64,000 nucleotides of DNA from Adiantum capillus-veneris (lineage: Eukaryota > Streptophyta > Polypodiopsida > Polypodiales > Pteridaceae). The notes below the pieces were generated by a model that was not told where the DNA came from, searched no databases, and was given only the letters and a program-made list of their open reading frames with translations. Shown piece by piece: positions 21,361 to 33,070 of the stretch (positions within the stretch are counted from its first letter, which is position 1; every line of letters starts with the position of its first letter). Made by a program: the position numbers and the translations under genes. The DNA lies in assembly GCA_014529385.2 (NCBI GenBank), contig CM043948.1:21823951-21887950 (forward strand), read 5' to 3'.

Positions 21361-21740
21361 GGCAAGGAGGGAGTAAGCCCCGTTCTGTTGCAAGCGAGAG
21401 TTCATGACTGTGGTATAGTCAGCTACTCCCCGGTATGACGTTCTAGTGGAAAGGGGCTCCACACTTGTCTCAGCCCCAAGTATCCAGCTAACGCCAAATG
21501 GAAGGAGGTCTGCCCTTTCAGGCTCACATTTCTATGCAAAGAGGCCTCGCCCTTTACAGGTGGCCCCCTAACTCGGGGACTTTCACTCGGCCCGCCTGCG
21601 TAAGCAGGGTGGTAAGCCAAAGCACTCCTCCTTCCTTGCCCTATGTCTCCTAACCATGCAACAAGAATGAACAACCACGACCCACCAATTCTTGGCCTGC
21701 CATGTAGCGGTCGAAAACAAACCTGAAGCGCTGCCTTCCT
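21361..21740 (-). other. GC-rich island with an uninterrupted open frame; possible organelle-derived insert
   Basis: This stretch is clearly richer in G+C than its surroundings and has a minus-strand open frame 21674-21423 (MFILVAWLGDIGQGRRS...). The protein has many G, R and P residues and no repeat bias. I recognise no domain. The style resembles unassigned open frames of plant mitochondrial DNA, so a nuclear copy of organelle DNA is one possibility, but I cannot confirm it. Confidence 0.3.
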
Positions 21741-22065
21741 CTTTCCCTGTCATTCACCTAACAAGCAGACAAAGCAGTTGATCTCTCTCTTTCTCATCCT
21801 CTCTTTCGTGCCAACCACCCACCTTGTATTGTTCTCAGCTTCTCATATTCACCTACCGGCCATGGAGTGGGCATTTGCCAATCTCCGACTCTCCCTTTCT
21901 CTCTTTAGCGTCTACCCAATGACTCGGTCTCTCCTTCGCGCGACTCGGTGGCCTCATGCTCTCACACCTAGCAGCCACATACACACATGCACCAACCTAA
22001 GCCGCAAACTCTCCACCAACCCCCTTTTTTTTGGCCAATCTATTACCCACCACTCCCTTTTTCTC

Positions 22066-23202
22066 TCAGTTGATTAACGACTTTGAGTCCCCTCTCAGTC
22101 GATTAACTTTTCGAGGACAAGGAGAACATAGCGACATCACATGACACAAATCTACAAAGAAGATCTCGTCGCGAGTAGGATCCGGTATTTCGACTTCATT
22201 GACTTGAGGAGAATCAGCAGGAAGGTGCAGAAACTCATACGCATCAAGTATATCAAGTGTATGAATAGAGAAAGTGACATTATTTTTGGAAATCATCGAC
22301 ATGACTGAAGCATGATTACCATTTGCTCGTCGGTTGACTGCTATGGGTGAAGAAGGTGAAGTAGGGAAGTGTCGGGAACCACCATCTGCAAGTGCATCAG
22401 ATTTGTGGTCGGCAAGAGAATCAACAATTTTAGCTTGTAGGAGATTTTCAGCCCCATTCGAAGAAGGAGCAGCCCGACACATGGATGATACGAGAATGGC
22501 AGAGGTACTTGTATCTCCTTGACTCGGCAGGAGAGAGCCTTCGCCAGGGTCTTCAATTACTTGCAGGGATTTAACTTCTACAACGTCTCCTCTTTGGATG
22601 GGCGGGAGGCAGCCCGCAATTGCTCTGTTTATTGAGGGCAATAGCTGGCCCACTTCATCTCTTTCCAACTGCGCACGCTCAGAGGATGAGGGCGCTTCTT
22701 CATCTTGGCGAAGCAGATATTGGGTTGGCTCCGAGGTCGCGGTATTAAACTTCGCATCTTGGCCATCTGAATCTTTGCTTTCTCCACGTGACGGCAGGAG
22801 GCTGCTTGCTGCAGTTTGCAGGTTCTCATGAGGCTCAAAGGATGCTCATTTGCTCTTGCCGCAAACAGTGACAATTTATCAAATAGTTCTTTGACTAATC
22901 TATGAAAACATATGCTTGTTTCTCGTGATAGAATCACGTTTCTTGGATAGTTTAAGGGGTTCCCTATGCTTAGCTTCCCAGGTCAACATGAATAGCAATC
23001 CAAAATTATAAATTTGTCTTACTGGATTAGCAACATGTTCAATTAACTCCCGTGTTTGAGGCTGGATGATTTCATGTTCTTTCGGAGTCAATATGTCCGC
23101 TTGAGTTATGATTGGAGTAGAAGATACCTTCTTTTTCACCTTCCTTGGAGGTGGATCGACATAAGCATCCTTTGAGCTTTGGGTCACTCGCTTCGGATCC
23201 AT
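22066..23202 (-). CDS. Unrecognised protein gene, probably split or frameshifted
   Basis: An ATG at 23202-23200 (MDPKRVTQSSKDAYV) opens 100 residues to a stop at 22900, with a basic patch (PPPRKVKKK) near residue 20. A second long frame runs from about 22830 to 22066; it is open upstream of its first ATG (22668) back to a TGA near 22845. It encodes an acidic Ser/Pro/Glu-rich protein ending KVNRLRGDSKSLIN. Joining the two needs either a short intron of about 60-90 bp around 22850-22920 or a frameshift. A TATA box lies 207 bp upstream of the first ATG, in a CT-rich 5' leader, so transcription leftward is plausible. I recognise no family; it could be a host gene or the gag of an LTR element. Confidence 0.4.
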
Positions 23203-23408
23203 CTTAATGAGATAGAGAAAAGGTAGAGAGAGAAATAGAACTCAAGAATCCGAAGGGCAACACGACGACGATGATAGAGAAGACTTGGAGATGGAGATGG
23301 CTTGAAGGTAAGAGCTTGAGGGAGAGAAGGTAACTCCGACGACAAGGCAAGAGAGCTTCTGCTTCTAAGAGTGTGTGTCTGTGTCCTTCAAAGTCAAGGT
23401 AGAGGGGT

Positions 23409-23418
23409 CTTTATATAG
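23409..23418 (-). promoter_or_regulatory. TATA box upstream of the unrecognised gene
   Basis: On the minus strand the sequence is CCTATATAAAG, about 207 bp before the ATG at 23202. The leader between them is pyrimidine-rich, as in many plant 5' UTRs. Confidence 0.5.
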
Positions 23419-23879
23419 GCTCTCAAGGCCAGCTAAGAATAGAGGAAAGCAAGGAGAGCTAAGTTCGGGTACGTTCGTGGCTTTAAAAAATAAATAAAAT
23501 TTATTTTTTATTTTTTTGGGACACGGATTCCGATGAGCGAATTCGATTCTCTAATTAGAAGAAGCTTGGCTTCCAAGACAAGAACTCTAAACTTAACTCC
23601 CTCCTCTTTCTTTCCTAAAAATACTCCTCCTTTCCTAAAATTGCTCTCTCTTTTCTAAATGGTCGACTCTTATCATTAGATACAATCTTGAGGCTTAAGT
23701 TTTCCGTCAACCTATAGTTTTCAAGTGAATAAGGGTCATAATTCATAGTTTAAGAGTCCGATTTTTAATCCGGTCATTCCGTTGGAACGCTTTAAGATCT
23801 AACAAAATGCAAACCTTAAATATTTGCAAGGTAAATGAAATACTTTTATTGAGAAATGTTGGGTACATTACAGGGGATT
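23419..23879. other. Non-coding stretch
   Basis: No gene recognised. AT-rich tract near 23490-23520, and a short purine run CAGGGGATT at 23871-23879 just before the Copia LTR, which resembles that family's polypurine tract (AGGGGGGATT). Confidence 0.4.
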
Positions 23880-24127
23880 TGTTACCATATACATGTGGTA
23901 GTGATGTGTGTGAACACACATCACCTAGTGTGTGAGCACACTAGGACCGCCGGGACATTTTTCCCTCTTTAGGATGTTTTTTCCCCCGTGCATTGTATAT
24001 ATGCCCATCACTCTAGGCCTATATATCTTTCTATTACACACTAAGTAATACACTCTCTATTGTGTGCCTTGAGCTTCCTTCGTCTTCTCCAAGCTGTGTG
24101 CATTTCCTTACAACCCTAATTCCAACA
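23880..24127 (+). repeat. Lone Copia LTR of the A/B family
   Basis: TGTTACCATATACATGTGGT...ATTCCAACA, 248 bp, matches the 227-bp LTRs of Copia B plus about 21 extra bases near 23926-23946. The extra bases come from local duplication of the ACACA(C/T)...TAGTGTGTGAGC region. The bases on either side (GGATT, CTTTG) do not form a target duplication. The left neighbour looks like a remnant of the element's polypurine tract, so this may be the 3' end of a deleted copy and not a clean solo LTR. Confidence 0.88.
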
Positions 24128-24535
24128 CTTTGATTGTCGAGGCAACTTTTCTTCTTGTTGCACATTCTCCTCTTTGTTGCCAGTCTTGGCTGTGGTGAAG
24201 ATGTATTTTGATGTGTTTGAGTTTGTAGAATTGATCCTCTCTATTGCGTGGACTTTATGATGGGTTTGCTTTCAAGGTCCACTGCAATTTGAGTTGTCTG
24301 CAATAGGTAGCCAATGTCGAAGCACTGTGTGAGCTTCGTATTGTTGTTGTGGATATCTCTCTTGTTGAAGTTGTCATTGCTTGTTGTTGTAGGCTATTCT
24401 TTAACTTGTCATTTTTTTATGGAGCTTTGTTGTTGCCCTTGAACTTAAAAGATGCTCTTGATAAGTATATGGAGACTTGCAACTATTGTTTTGTTTGATG
24501 ATTGGGTAGCCATTTCCTTATTGTTGCTGATCAAA

Positions 24536-24566
<31 letters not shown>

Positions 24567-26599
24567 CAAGAGAATGATGATAAGGGTTTCTAGATTAGGG
24601 TCTTAAATTTGGATGACCAAAGGTAAAAAACCCAGTGGGAAAAAAGTGCCAATGATATACGCCCTTATTGGAGTTGAGCATTTGGACTTGAAGTATTTAG
24701 CATGCAAGGTGAGTGCTTGGAAGATATTATATTAAGAAAGAGTGCCTAATGCAAGTGTCAATTATGGGACACTCTATATGCATATGATAAATTTTTCAAA
24801 CAAAAGCATGCAGTGCAAAAGAGGGATTTGATGTATGCTTGGAGAAACAAATGTAGCACATGTGACATTAAAGACGTCGCAATAGCTTCCACATTTCCAA
24901 GAAGGGTTTTCATTGTAGAAGCTTCTCCACTCATACCTCACTGTGCTTAGTGCGTGAGTGTTTTTGGACTTCCTCCTTCACTTCACGAGACATAAACTAC
25001 ATAGACTTTGACTCTTATGCTCACATATACAGCATGAGCGACACAAAGTAATTATGCTCAGCTCTTCTAGCTTGAGCAATACCTAAACTAGCTAAGATGC
25101 TTAGACCATAGAGAATATTACTTGAAGCTTTGGGACTAGCACCTCGCTCATTTGGTGGCTTAGCCTTACCCGACTATGAATTTTATGCCATGTATTTTTA
25201 ATGGCGACTTGGATGTACCTATTCAAGACCAGAAACCCAATTCCATAAGTTCTAGAGATATATGTTCTTTCGTTGTGTTGGCCTACGGATTCCACTATTC
25301 TATCAATTAGGCTGGCATACTTTGGCTCATCTTGACTTGATTGTCATATGTCACACTGCTTTGTGAAACAAGTTCTTTGGACATTGTAGGAGTTGATGGA
25401 TTCTTTGCTTTTTATTTCCCATGAGAAGCGGTTGTCGAGATGTGTGGACTCTTTGTGATTGAGTTTTTGTGAGCGAATTTGGAACCCATCTTGTCTTTGG
25501 TCCATGTGTGACCATCTTTGGCATTTTCTCTTTTGCTTTGTCTTGATGGAGATTAGGCTTTGGTACCCATATCTGATTGTTTTCATCATAGAAGCCTTTC
25601 TTTTGTAGTTGGAAAAAAGGTATCTATCTAGAGGGTGTATGACCCTCAATTGTGATTGGCTTTTGCTGGATCTTGGTTGTCCTCGCTTGTCTTTGGGTGG
25701 ATCCCTTTGTTCTTAACTGATCTTCATTGTTCTAGGTTTAGCTATTACTTTTGGTAACCAGACTTGAGTGTTACCTTCATAAAATCCTTGTGCTATGAGT
25801 AGCTTGACTGGAATCATCCACTACATCATTTTTCTTTGTTAGGTAGATTGGTTGAATTCTAGCTTTGATACCGACACTTGGCGCATTGCTTGTTGCTTTG
25901 AAGATCTCTTTCAATGCCTCTTGCAGGTGTTGTTCCTCCTGCTTGAGTTGTTTGTCTTTTGTTGATAGCTCGGCTTGCTCCTTGTAGAACTTTTTTTTTG
26001 AGGTGATTGGGTCTAGGCTGTTAGTTTAGGCTTTTTGCCCAAAATTAGCATTTCATTGGAAGTAGCTGTGAGTAGTGATTGACTCATTTAGTGCTACCCA
26101 TCTTGCGATTTTTTGTTGTTGAGGTTGAACTTGTGCTTCACCCGAGGGATTCACTATTAGTAATGGGGGGATGTCACCTGCATGCATCAAAATTAGAGAA
26201 ACCCCCCTATGTACGATATCTTACGTGCTAACCTATCCCCCTACATACGGACAAGATACAGACATTCTCGTAATGAGCCATCCCCCCTCATACGGATTTC
26301 ATACGGAATGTAATGACCCACTATTTTATGTATACTAGTAACATACCAATTTTAGAAGCACATGCTTTTGCAAAAAATACATATTGAACTGCAAATGAGC
26401 AAAAGTGTACATTGTAGTGTGTTTTCATTTGCAATAGATGTTAAAAGAACAAATCATGAAAAGCAACAAATATAATGAAAACTAAATTAAAATAAACCAA
26501 TTGTTTCAATGTAATTTGTCAAAAAACAAATACCATTTACTTTGTAAACTGATTCAAATCTCAATTTCAAAACATATGATACTACCCACCTACTTAGTA
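24128..26599. other. Non-coding stretch
   Basis: No gene recognised; short minus-strand frames at 25101-25649 have no domain. It holds an (AT)n run at 24544-24566, a TTTGATACCGACACTTGG motif at 25864-25881 that weakly resembles a minus-strand primer-binding site, and three C-runs each followed by TA(T/C)GTACG-like or CATACGG words (26205-26310). Confidence 0.4.
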
Positions 26600-27015
26600 G
26601 GCTTCCCACATGGGATTTAAGGCACACATATAAAATGGATTGTTTTCTAAATAACAAATAATGCATACTCTTAAACAACTATGAAAAAATTCACTCATCA
26701 AATCAAAACACATTACAAAACAATCCATTGAAAGATTAATCTTTTTGAACAAAAACAATTATATGTGATATGAATGCACGTCTATGCTTAAGCAAATACA
26801 GCTTTTAAAAAAGCACCATCTGTATTTAATTTTGAGTTTGTACATAAAATATAAATCTTAAAAATTTTGCCAGAGTCTCCTTTGTACGGAGACCTCTTTC
26901 TCAAAAAAAATCAGTATACCCTTTTCTTGGGCTCCCAGATGGGATTTTCATCACATAATTTCTTTTTCCAAAAAAACTGTCCACCTCATCTTGGGCTCCC
27001 ACATGGGATTTAAGG
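26600..27015. repeat. Three copies of GGCTCCCACATGGGATTTAAGG
   Basis: Copies at 26600-26622, 26929-26948 (CAGATGGGATTTT variant) and 26993-27015. Each core TCCCACATGGGA is an imperfect palindrome. The flanks differ, so the word itself is what recurs. No gene is nearby. Confidence 0.65.
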
Positions 27016-27675
27016 ATTATCTAACACATTAAAATCAAACACATTTTCAATAGAGTCAAAGTAATCTAACTTCAAAGTGGTTATATGACCTGCATATCAT
27101 AGTACGTAGGAACCTCCAATCACATAGTCTAATCACACGATTACGAAAAGGCCATGTCCACATCGATACGCGATCATGTACAAAACAAACACAAAATGAA
27201 AACATAAAAGTAGCCTACCAAATAAACTTAAGAACCCTCAAAACCAAAGTACATTCCAAGTGCTAGTATGCCATGCTTCTCATACTACACAATCAACAAA
27301 ATGGCATGTCCATGTCATATGGCTGCCGTGTACATAAAATACATAAATCAAAACATCAAAATGAAATGTTTGAAGAGAGTTTCCTAAACCAAATGCGCAC
27401 CCCTTAATCAACATTTCACTAGTCCACATGCCATGTTGGACAAACATCTTTCATATGGCACATCGTCTTTTTATGAAAATACTCCTATCTAGGTACTGAG
27501 CTGAAATCTAAGTCAATATTTTCAAAGAGTAGTCATCCCTTATCTTTGCCACTTGCATCCAGCATAAGTATCAACCTGTAAGATTCAAAATAGTTACACT
27601 TAGAATTAGCAAATAAACATAGCTCTTTATTGTACAAACCAATCCTATGAACTTTTCTCTTGCACATGCTTGAAC
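27016..27675. other. AT-rich non-coding stretch
   Basis: No gene recognised. Several CACATGCCATG and CATGTCCATGTC words occur near 27150-27440, without a clear repeat unit. Confidence 0.4.
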
Positions 27676-30600
27676 CTAATTGACAAATGAAGTCGATTTA
27701 CATTTCACATACTCATTGAAGACCTTGTAGTCCTTAGCATCAAGATGGTACTTCTTAGTCTCCAAATCATACATCAAGTTTGCAAGTGAAATTATAGACT
27801 CCAAGGATACACATTGATTGTCCACAAGAGTCGTATGTATAGCTCCTTGCACCCTTAGCTTTTTGATACCATGCAAGATGTTTCTCTACATTTGCAAGCC
27901 GGTCAAGACGATCAAAAGGACCCCTGGTCTCTTTCATAGCAGATCCCACTTTTCTTCTCACACAACTCTTCCAAGATACCATGTACCTTTATTTGCACCT
28001 TCGCTAGTGCTACAGATCTTTCCTTTACTCTTGCACCTTGTGTCATCTTTGGAAGACAACCCCTCAAATAAAACAACACAATCTAAGCCTACTACAAAAG
28101 AATTTCCTGTTTGAAACCTGATCTTTTTATCCATTGAAGAATAAATCCCACTTTTCACCCTTGTTAGTCTGTCCTTAGACAGATTTGGATTTCTATTTAG
28201 CTGACTCACAAGAGTACTCTTACATATTTTCTTGCCATCTATCTCTACAAAAGAATAGAACTGGCTCTGAACTTTCTCCTCTTCATCAACTATCTCATCA
28301 AACACATGACGTAACTCACATTCTGCGACTATCATGTCATCTTTGGCACATGTGCTCAACTCATTTGCACCTTCGTCTATCTCAAGAGGAAGGTCATCAA
28401 CAACTCCATAATCCAAAATTTGGTCATCTACATTGGCAACCATTATGCCTTCAAGATCTCTCTCTTGCCATGTGTCATGGCACCAAGAGATATCGTGAAT
28501 CCCTAGTATTTTACACACATCCTTCGCTTCACAAAAGCCCTCTCTTAAAGCTTGTACTATGTTCCCATCAAAAGATATGGACATGTAGTCACCAAGATTG
28601 GCAAATGGAACGCCAAGTACATGATTCATTACAGTCCATATTCTTTCTTGCTTAGAGTGTGCTGCTGGAAAAACAAGCATGGACCTTGATTGAATCCCAA
28701 CGATCCTGTTTAGCACACCAGCACTGCTTAACAAATCAACTCCATCATAACTCCTCTCATTTATAACCATACCGCCAACTTTGCTAAAGAATTTTTCACA
28801 AGTGTGTGACCCCGTTGCAGACAAAGGAACTTGTAGATGTGTATACTTTTCTCTGAATAGCTTGATTAGAAGAACTATAAAGTGGCAAGAGAGCTGAATA
28901 TCAAGGAATGTTTCTTTGCTAATGAAATTCTCCTTGAGAGTGTATATCGCTTGTTTCATGATCCAAGTGCGCCACATCCTGAGAAAACAACGTTAGATAT
29001 TTCTTACAAAATGAATAACTATTGTCTTAATTTAGTGGTAAACATAAAGAATGACACCCTGTCTAAACACTGAGTACCTGAAAAAGAAGGAAACCTTGCC
29101 GGAAGCTTTCACTCTCTCAAATAATGAGAGAGTTGGAGACAAAAAAATATCATTGTATGAAGCTACTATTGAAAGGTACATTTCTGTTCCAAGTGTTCTT
29201 TCTTGCTGAAATTGACTTCAAATGCGCAAATCCTTCAGACGTGCTTGCACCTTAGGTCCTGCCAATCTTTGGGCTGATCTCCAGTTTTGCCTATCCTTTC
29301 TCTCCACATCACCCTCTTGCAATCCATGCTCATCAACCTTAAAATGTTGATATACAAGAGAAACATGATTCAATGTAGCGATATCCTTGCCAAGGACAAG
29401 TCTTCTAGAAGCATTATCTAAAGGGTTAACAAACTTTTTCCCATTACGAATGAGGTCCGAGTCATGCAATCCCAAGATACTTCCATCATAATCTATGCTC
29501 GTTGTTAATGGCCACCCTTTCCAAGGAATAGAGAATCGAATACCCACATGAGAAGTGGTCATCTCTCATGAGTTTCCTTCTTCGAGCATCCCCATCAGAA
29601 GCATGACGAATCAAAGGACCTACAATGTTTTTAAGATGACGATTCTAAAGCAATGCTACTGCATCCCATTGCGCTTTGATAAAATTCAAATTAAATTGAT
29701 TACATGTCAGCTGGACCACCAGGAAAAGCTTTGGTAGACAATGAATAAGGGGATTTGCAATAAGAACCCGTGCATAGTGAGCAATAATATTAGCGTGGAA
29801 CGCCTCAACAACGTTGTTGTACCCGGCTTCACCAGAACCAACGACCACCACAAAATCTGGTACACAATTGTGTTCTTGTTTCCTTCCACAAAAGCCGACA
29901 AGTTCATCATTCCTTGCATTCCACCTGAACATCCTCTTTATAACAGTCTCATCTTCGACAATAATAACAGGAACGTTGCCCATCGAGATGTTGTTTCTAC
30001 CCATTTGATGCTTATAAACCTCAGCCACATGTTGAAATATATCCTCCCTGACCGCTGTTTTATAACATATGGACTTCCTTGTTGCCCTCATAGTGGTTGA
30101 AATATGAGGTCCCCCAAGGTTCAAAGAGAGAAAGTTGTGCATTCTTGTACCTCCCCACAAATTAGCACCTTCAAAGAGACTCTTTGTTGTGTCAAAGTAT
30201 CTCTTGCCTTGGGGATCTCTTCCAATGTTTTGCGAGATATCCATGAGAAATCTCCACAATGGTTGCTTTCCCTCAAACAAACCGAGGTTGTGCGCATTGA
30301 CGATATCCATGCAAAACTTTTTCACATCTCCTCTTCCCAAAGCTTCAGAGACAGTATCATGAAGGTTCCTGACTCTTACACTTAATGCTGCAACTTTGGT
30401 TTTTGTGAACCACATTATCTTCTTAAGTCTTCGAACTAGGATACACCTAGATCGTGCTATGCCAAGAATCTCTGAGTTAGTCATGTAATCAAGTCTTCTG
30501 CCGAAACCTGTATCTCTAAGCCCTCCACTATGTGTTGCCTGGGATTGGCGATAAACTCTCATCCGAAAATCTCGTTCCTTGGGAATGGAGGCACAGTTTG

Positions 30601-31507
30601 AACACATTAGCCCATCAAATGGCATTCCCAGTATGCTTACTCTGCTGCAATTTTTGTGACAAAAAGTTCTAGATATGCCAATGACGCATTGATCCTTATA
30701 TAACGTTGCTATGGTGTTTGGTTCAGAAAACCAATTTGCCCCCCCCCTCTACTATCATCTAAAAATGGTTTTAGGTCAATTGTGTTTCCTCCAAATATGA
30801 ATGATTTTTGCCAAAATCCCCAACATAGTGTTGAATATATCTTTTCTTTTATTTGGAACAAAAGGAAAACAAAGAACAACAAAAGTCTTTTTTATCAAAA
30901 CCTGCTTCAAAAGTGGTACAAGAAAAAGACAGAGAGGTACTTAGAATGGCATACCTTCACCTTCATTTCTTTCTGGTGCACTCGATGACTTCTCGGAACA
31001 TACTAGCAAGGACAACACACATTCATCAAGCTTGTCAACAAAAGATCTACGATACTAATAAAAATGTCAATAATGCAATTTACCTGAGATTGGTTTGAAA
31101 AATCCAGTCAACTCCTTCTGATGGTCATCAGGTACCGGGAACTTACTTGGATGACCAACCTTCTTTGTCCGTTCGTGCGAACTTGGAGCACTAGCCTAAA
31201 TATGCACCTTTGACTTTGTGTGCTCTATCATGCATTGTTTGATATACCCTGTCTTTGGAAATAGGGGGATCCATTTTCCATCAACATTGCACTTTATAAA
31301 GACTTTAGAGGTAGACTTATAGTCATCAATTGTCTCAAGCACCAATTCAAATTCTGATTTCATCTCTTTTGCAAATGCATTGACCTCCTCCATTGCCTCA
31401 ACCACCTTCTCTTTGTTTCTAGTAATAATCTGATCCACTAGGCTTGCAGTGTGGGAGTCGGACCTTTTTGCTTCATGGAGACCCATGGGTCGCATGTGAC
31501 TACACAT
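27676..31507 (-). pseudogene. Spliced gene of an unnamed transposase-like family, decayed
   Basis: Reading leftward from 31507: an acidic helical exon, interrupted by a TAG at 31196-31198, continues to a splice donor (CTCAG|GTAAAT) at about 31084. A small exon may follow near 31000. The main part starts near 30800 with a Cys pattern, CHKNC then CSNC about 17 residues later (possible zinc site), and is open from 30625 to a TAG at 29645. It continues with the basic HASDGDARRRKL block, changes frame near 29570, and reads 29562-29218 (GLHDSD...NGKKFVNPLD) to a TGA. A further segment ends at donor TTCAG|GT (29078); a 99-bp GT-AG intron (29077-28979) joins it in frame to 28977-27958, where GSHTCEKFFSKVGGM is conserved-looking. 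A C-terminal piece lies at 27876-27676. From memory the blocks resemble uncharacterised multicopy proteins of invertebrates. I cannot name the family. Confidence 0.6.
28979..29077 (-). other. GT-AG intron in the transposase-like gene
   Basis: Donor TTCAG|GTACTC and acceptor TTTTCTCAG|GATGTGG on the minus strand. The flanking exons join in the same frame (…FFFR then MWRTW…), which supports real splicing in the ancestral gene. Confidence 0.7.
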
Positions 31508-32555
31508 TCTTTAGTAAAGAGTTTAACTCTTTAATGGTGGACATTCAAAATTGAAATAATGCATTCTAATTTTCATAGGTTATCACTAACTTGCAAAATC
31601 TAGGCTAGATTCGAGCTTACCTTGAAAATTTTTGACAAAATGTGACTACACTCTGAAGAAATGCACCTCAAAATGCCCTCGAGCTCTCCCCACAAGATAA
31701 CCTAGATAGAACCCCCAACTCATGTCTTTAATTCTTGGAGCTCTCAATCCTTACCTTCTTACAGAGTGCACCATCGTACCCGTAAGGATGCCTTTGACCT
31801 ATAACCATAAGGAATATGACCTTTAATTCATCATATGTAACTAGGCAAGCTGTGACGATCAACTACTTCAAACTGTCAACCCATGTTATAAAAAAAAGCT
31901 CGCATGTCTACCTCTCTGCACCGTCCTCCTCAGTTGACCATCGCCCTCACTCCCTGCACATCCTATGCTAGTCTCCTTGCACTTCGAGTGCTTGGGTACC
32001 CACCACCTTTCGCGAGCAACCTCCTGTGTGATTGCTACGTTGTCCATTACCCGACACCATATCTCATTTTATTCTTTGTATTTAATCTGATTGGGTACCC
32101 CCTACCTCGTTGCATTGTTTATTCATTGCTCCAGGAGATTCCCCCAATCTCGCTCATCCTTGAGTTCAAATACCTTGGAGCTTCCCACCCAATCTCACCC
32201 TCTAAAAGGGATTGACAGGGTCAAACTCACGTGGACATAGAAGCCAACACTTTACAACGATTCTCATAACCAACTCACCGTCCATGCGACGCTGCTGTGA
32301 GTGACAAGCGTAATATATTAAAAAAATGCTTAAGCAACGGTTCCACTTGAATGTTAACTGGCACAGCTCAGCCCTATGTGCATGGCGTCCCTCCTTTCCA
32401 ATCGTCTGAAGCCTGCACCTCCTCGTGCCCCACTTCGCCTAAGGGTGCCTCGCCTTGCCTCCCCGTTTGTCGTCTGCTGCTTGCGAACGGATATTTGCCT
32501 ATTCCCATTAATAACATATTAAACAAGATTGGGTACCCCCTACTGAGAAAACAAA
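31508..32555. other. Non-coding stretch
   Basis: No gene recognised. The word TTGGGTACCC(A/C)C recurs at about 31993, 32090 and 32529, the last two as GATTGGGTACCCCCTAC. Confidence 0.4.
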
Positions 32556-33070
32556 TATAGAACACGTGACTGCTCCTCACCACTCTTCCCAAAATCTTAT
32601 GTATTGAACCCCTTCTGGCCCTTAATCTGAGGTCTGGGGTTGCTGGCAAGACAGAAACGCAGGGCTAACCTAAGAGGGCTCGATGCTAAAGCTTGCTATC
32701 ATGGTAACTCACCTGGCACACAGGAAACAACTTGCAATGTTTAGTAGACAGCAAAAGAAAAGACAAAACTATGTAAGCTTGTAATGGGCAAGGTGTCACA
32801 GGCGAGGCTATGTTAGGTAATCAAATCCGCACACATGAAACCATGAAACCTTAAACATACAGAAGACGTGATTGCTCATGCTCACCATGAAGCCACTCAT
32901 GAAACCATGAAAACCTCAAACATATAGAGCACGTGATTGCTCATCCTCACCAATTTCCCTTCTCGCTTTCAGTCTGATTTCCCGAGATCTAGGGCTTCTG
33001 GCAGTCAGGAAAAGCAAGGCCAACCTCAGAGGGCTCCCCATCCCCTCCCCATTGCTAAAGTTTGGTAATG
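32556..33070. repeat. Degenerate segmental duplication, about 145 bp per copy
   Basis: 32556-32700 and 32922-33070 share, in the same order, (A/G)CACGTGA(C/T)TGCTC, CTCACCA, a TCTGA(G/T)...TCT(G/A)GGG block, CTGGCA, GGC(T/C)AACCT(A/C)AGAGGGCTC and GCTAAAG(C/T)TTG. A shorter third copy of the first part lies at 32855-32887. The space between the two main copies also holds repeated CATGAAACCATGAAA words. Confidence 0.65.

Noticed and set aside
21778-22077. 99-residue plus-strand open frame
   Set aside because: Biased Ser/Leu/Thr composition from CT-rich DNA, no domain, and it overlaps the better minus-strand gene end.
25861-25881. Minus-strand primer-binding site TTTGATACCGACACTTGG
   Set aside because: Only a partial match, and no LTR end (TG or CA) adjoins it.
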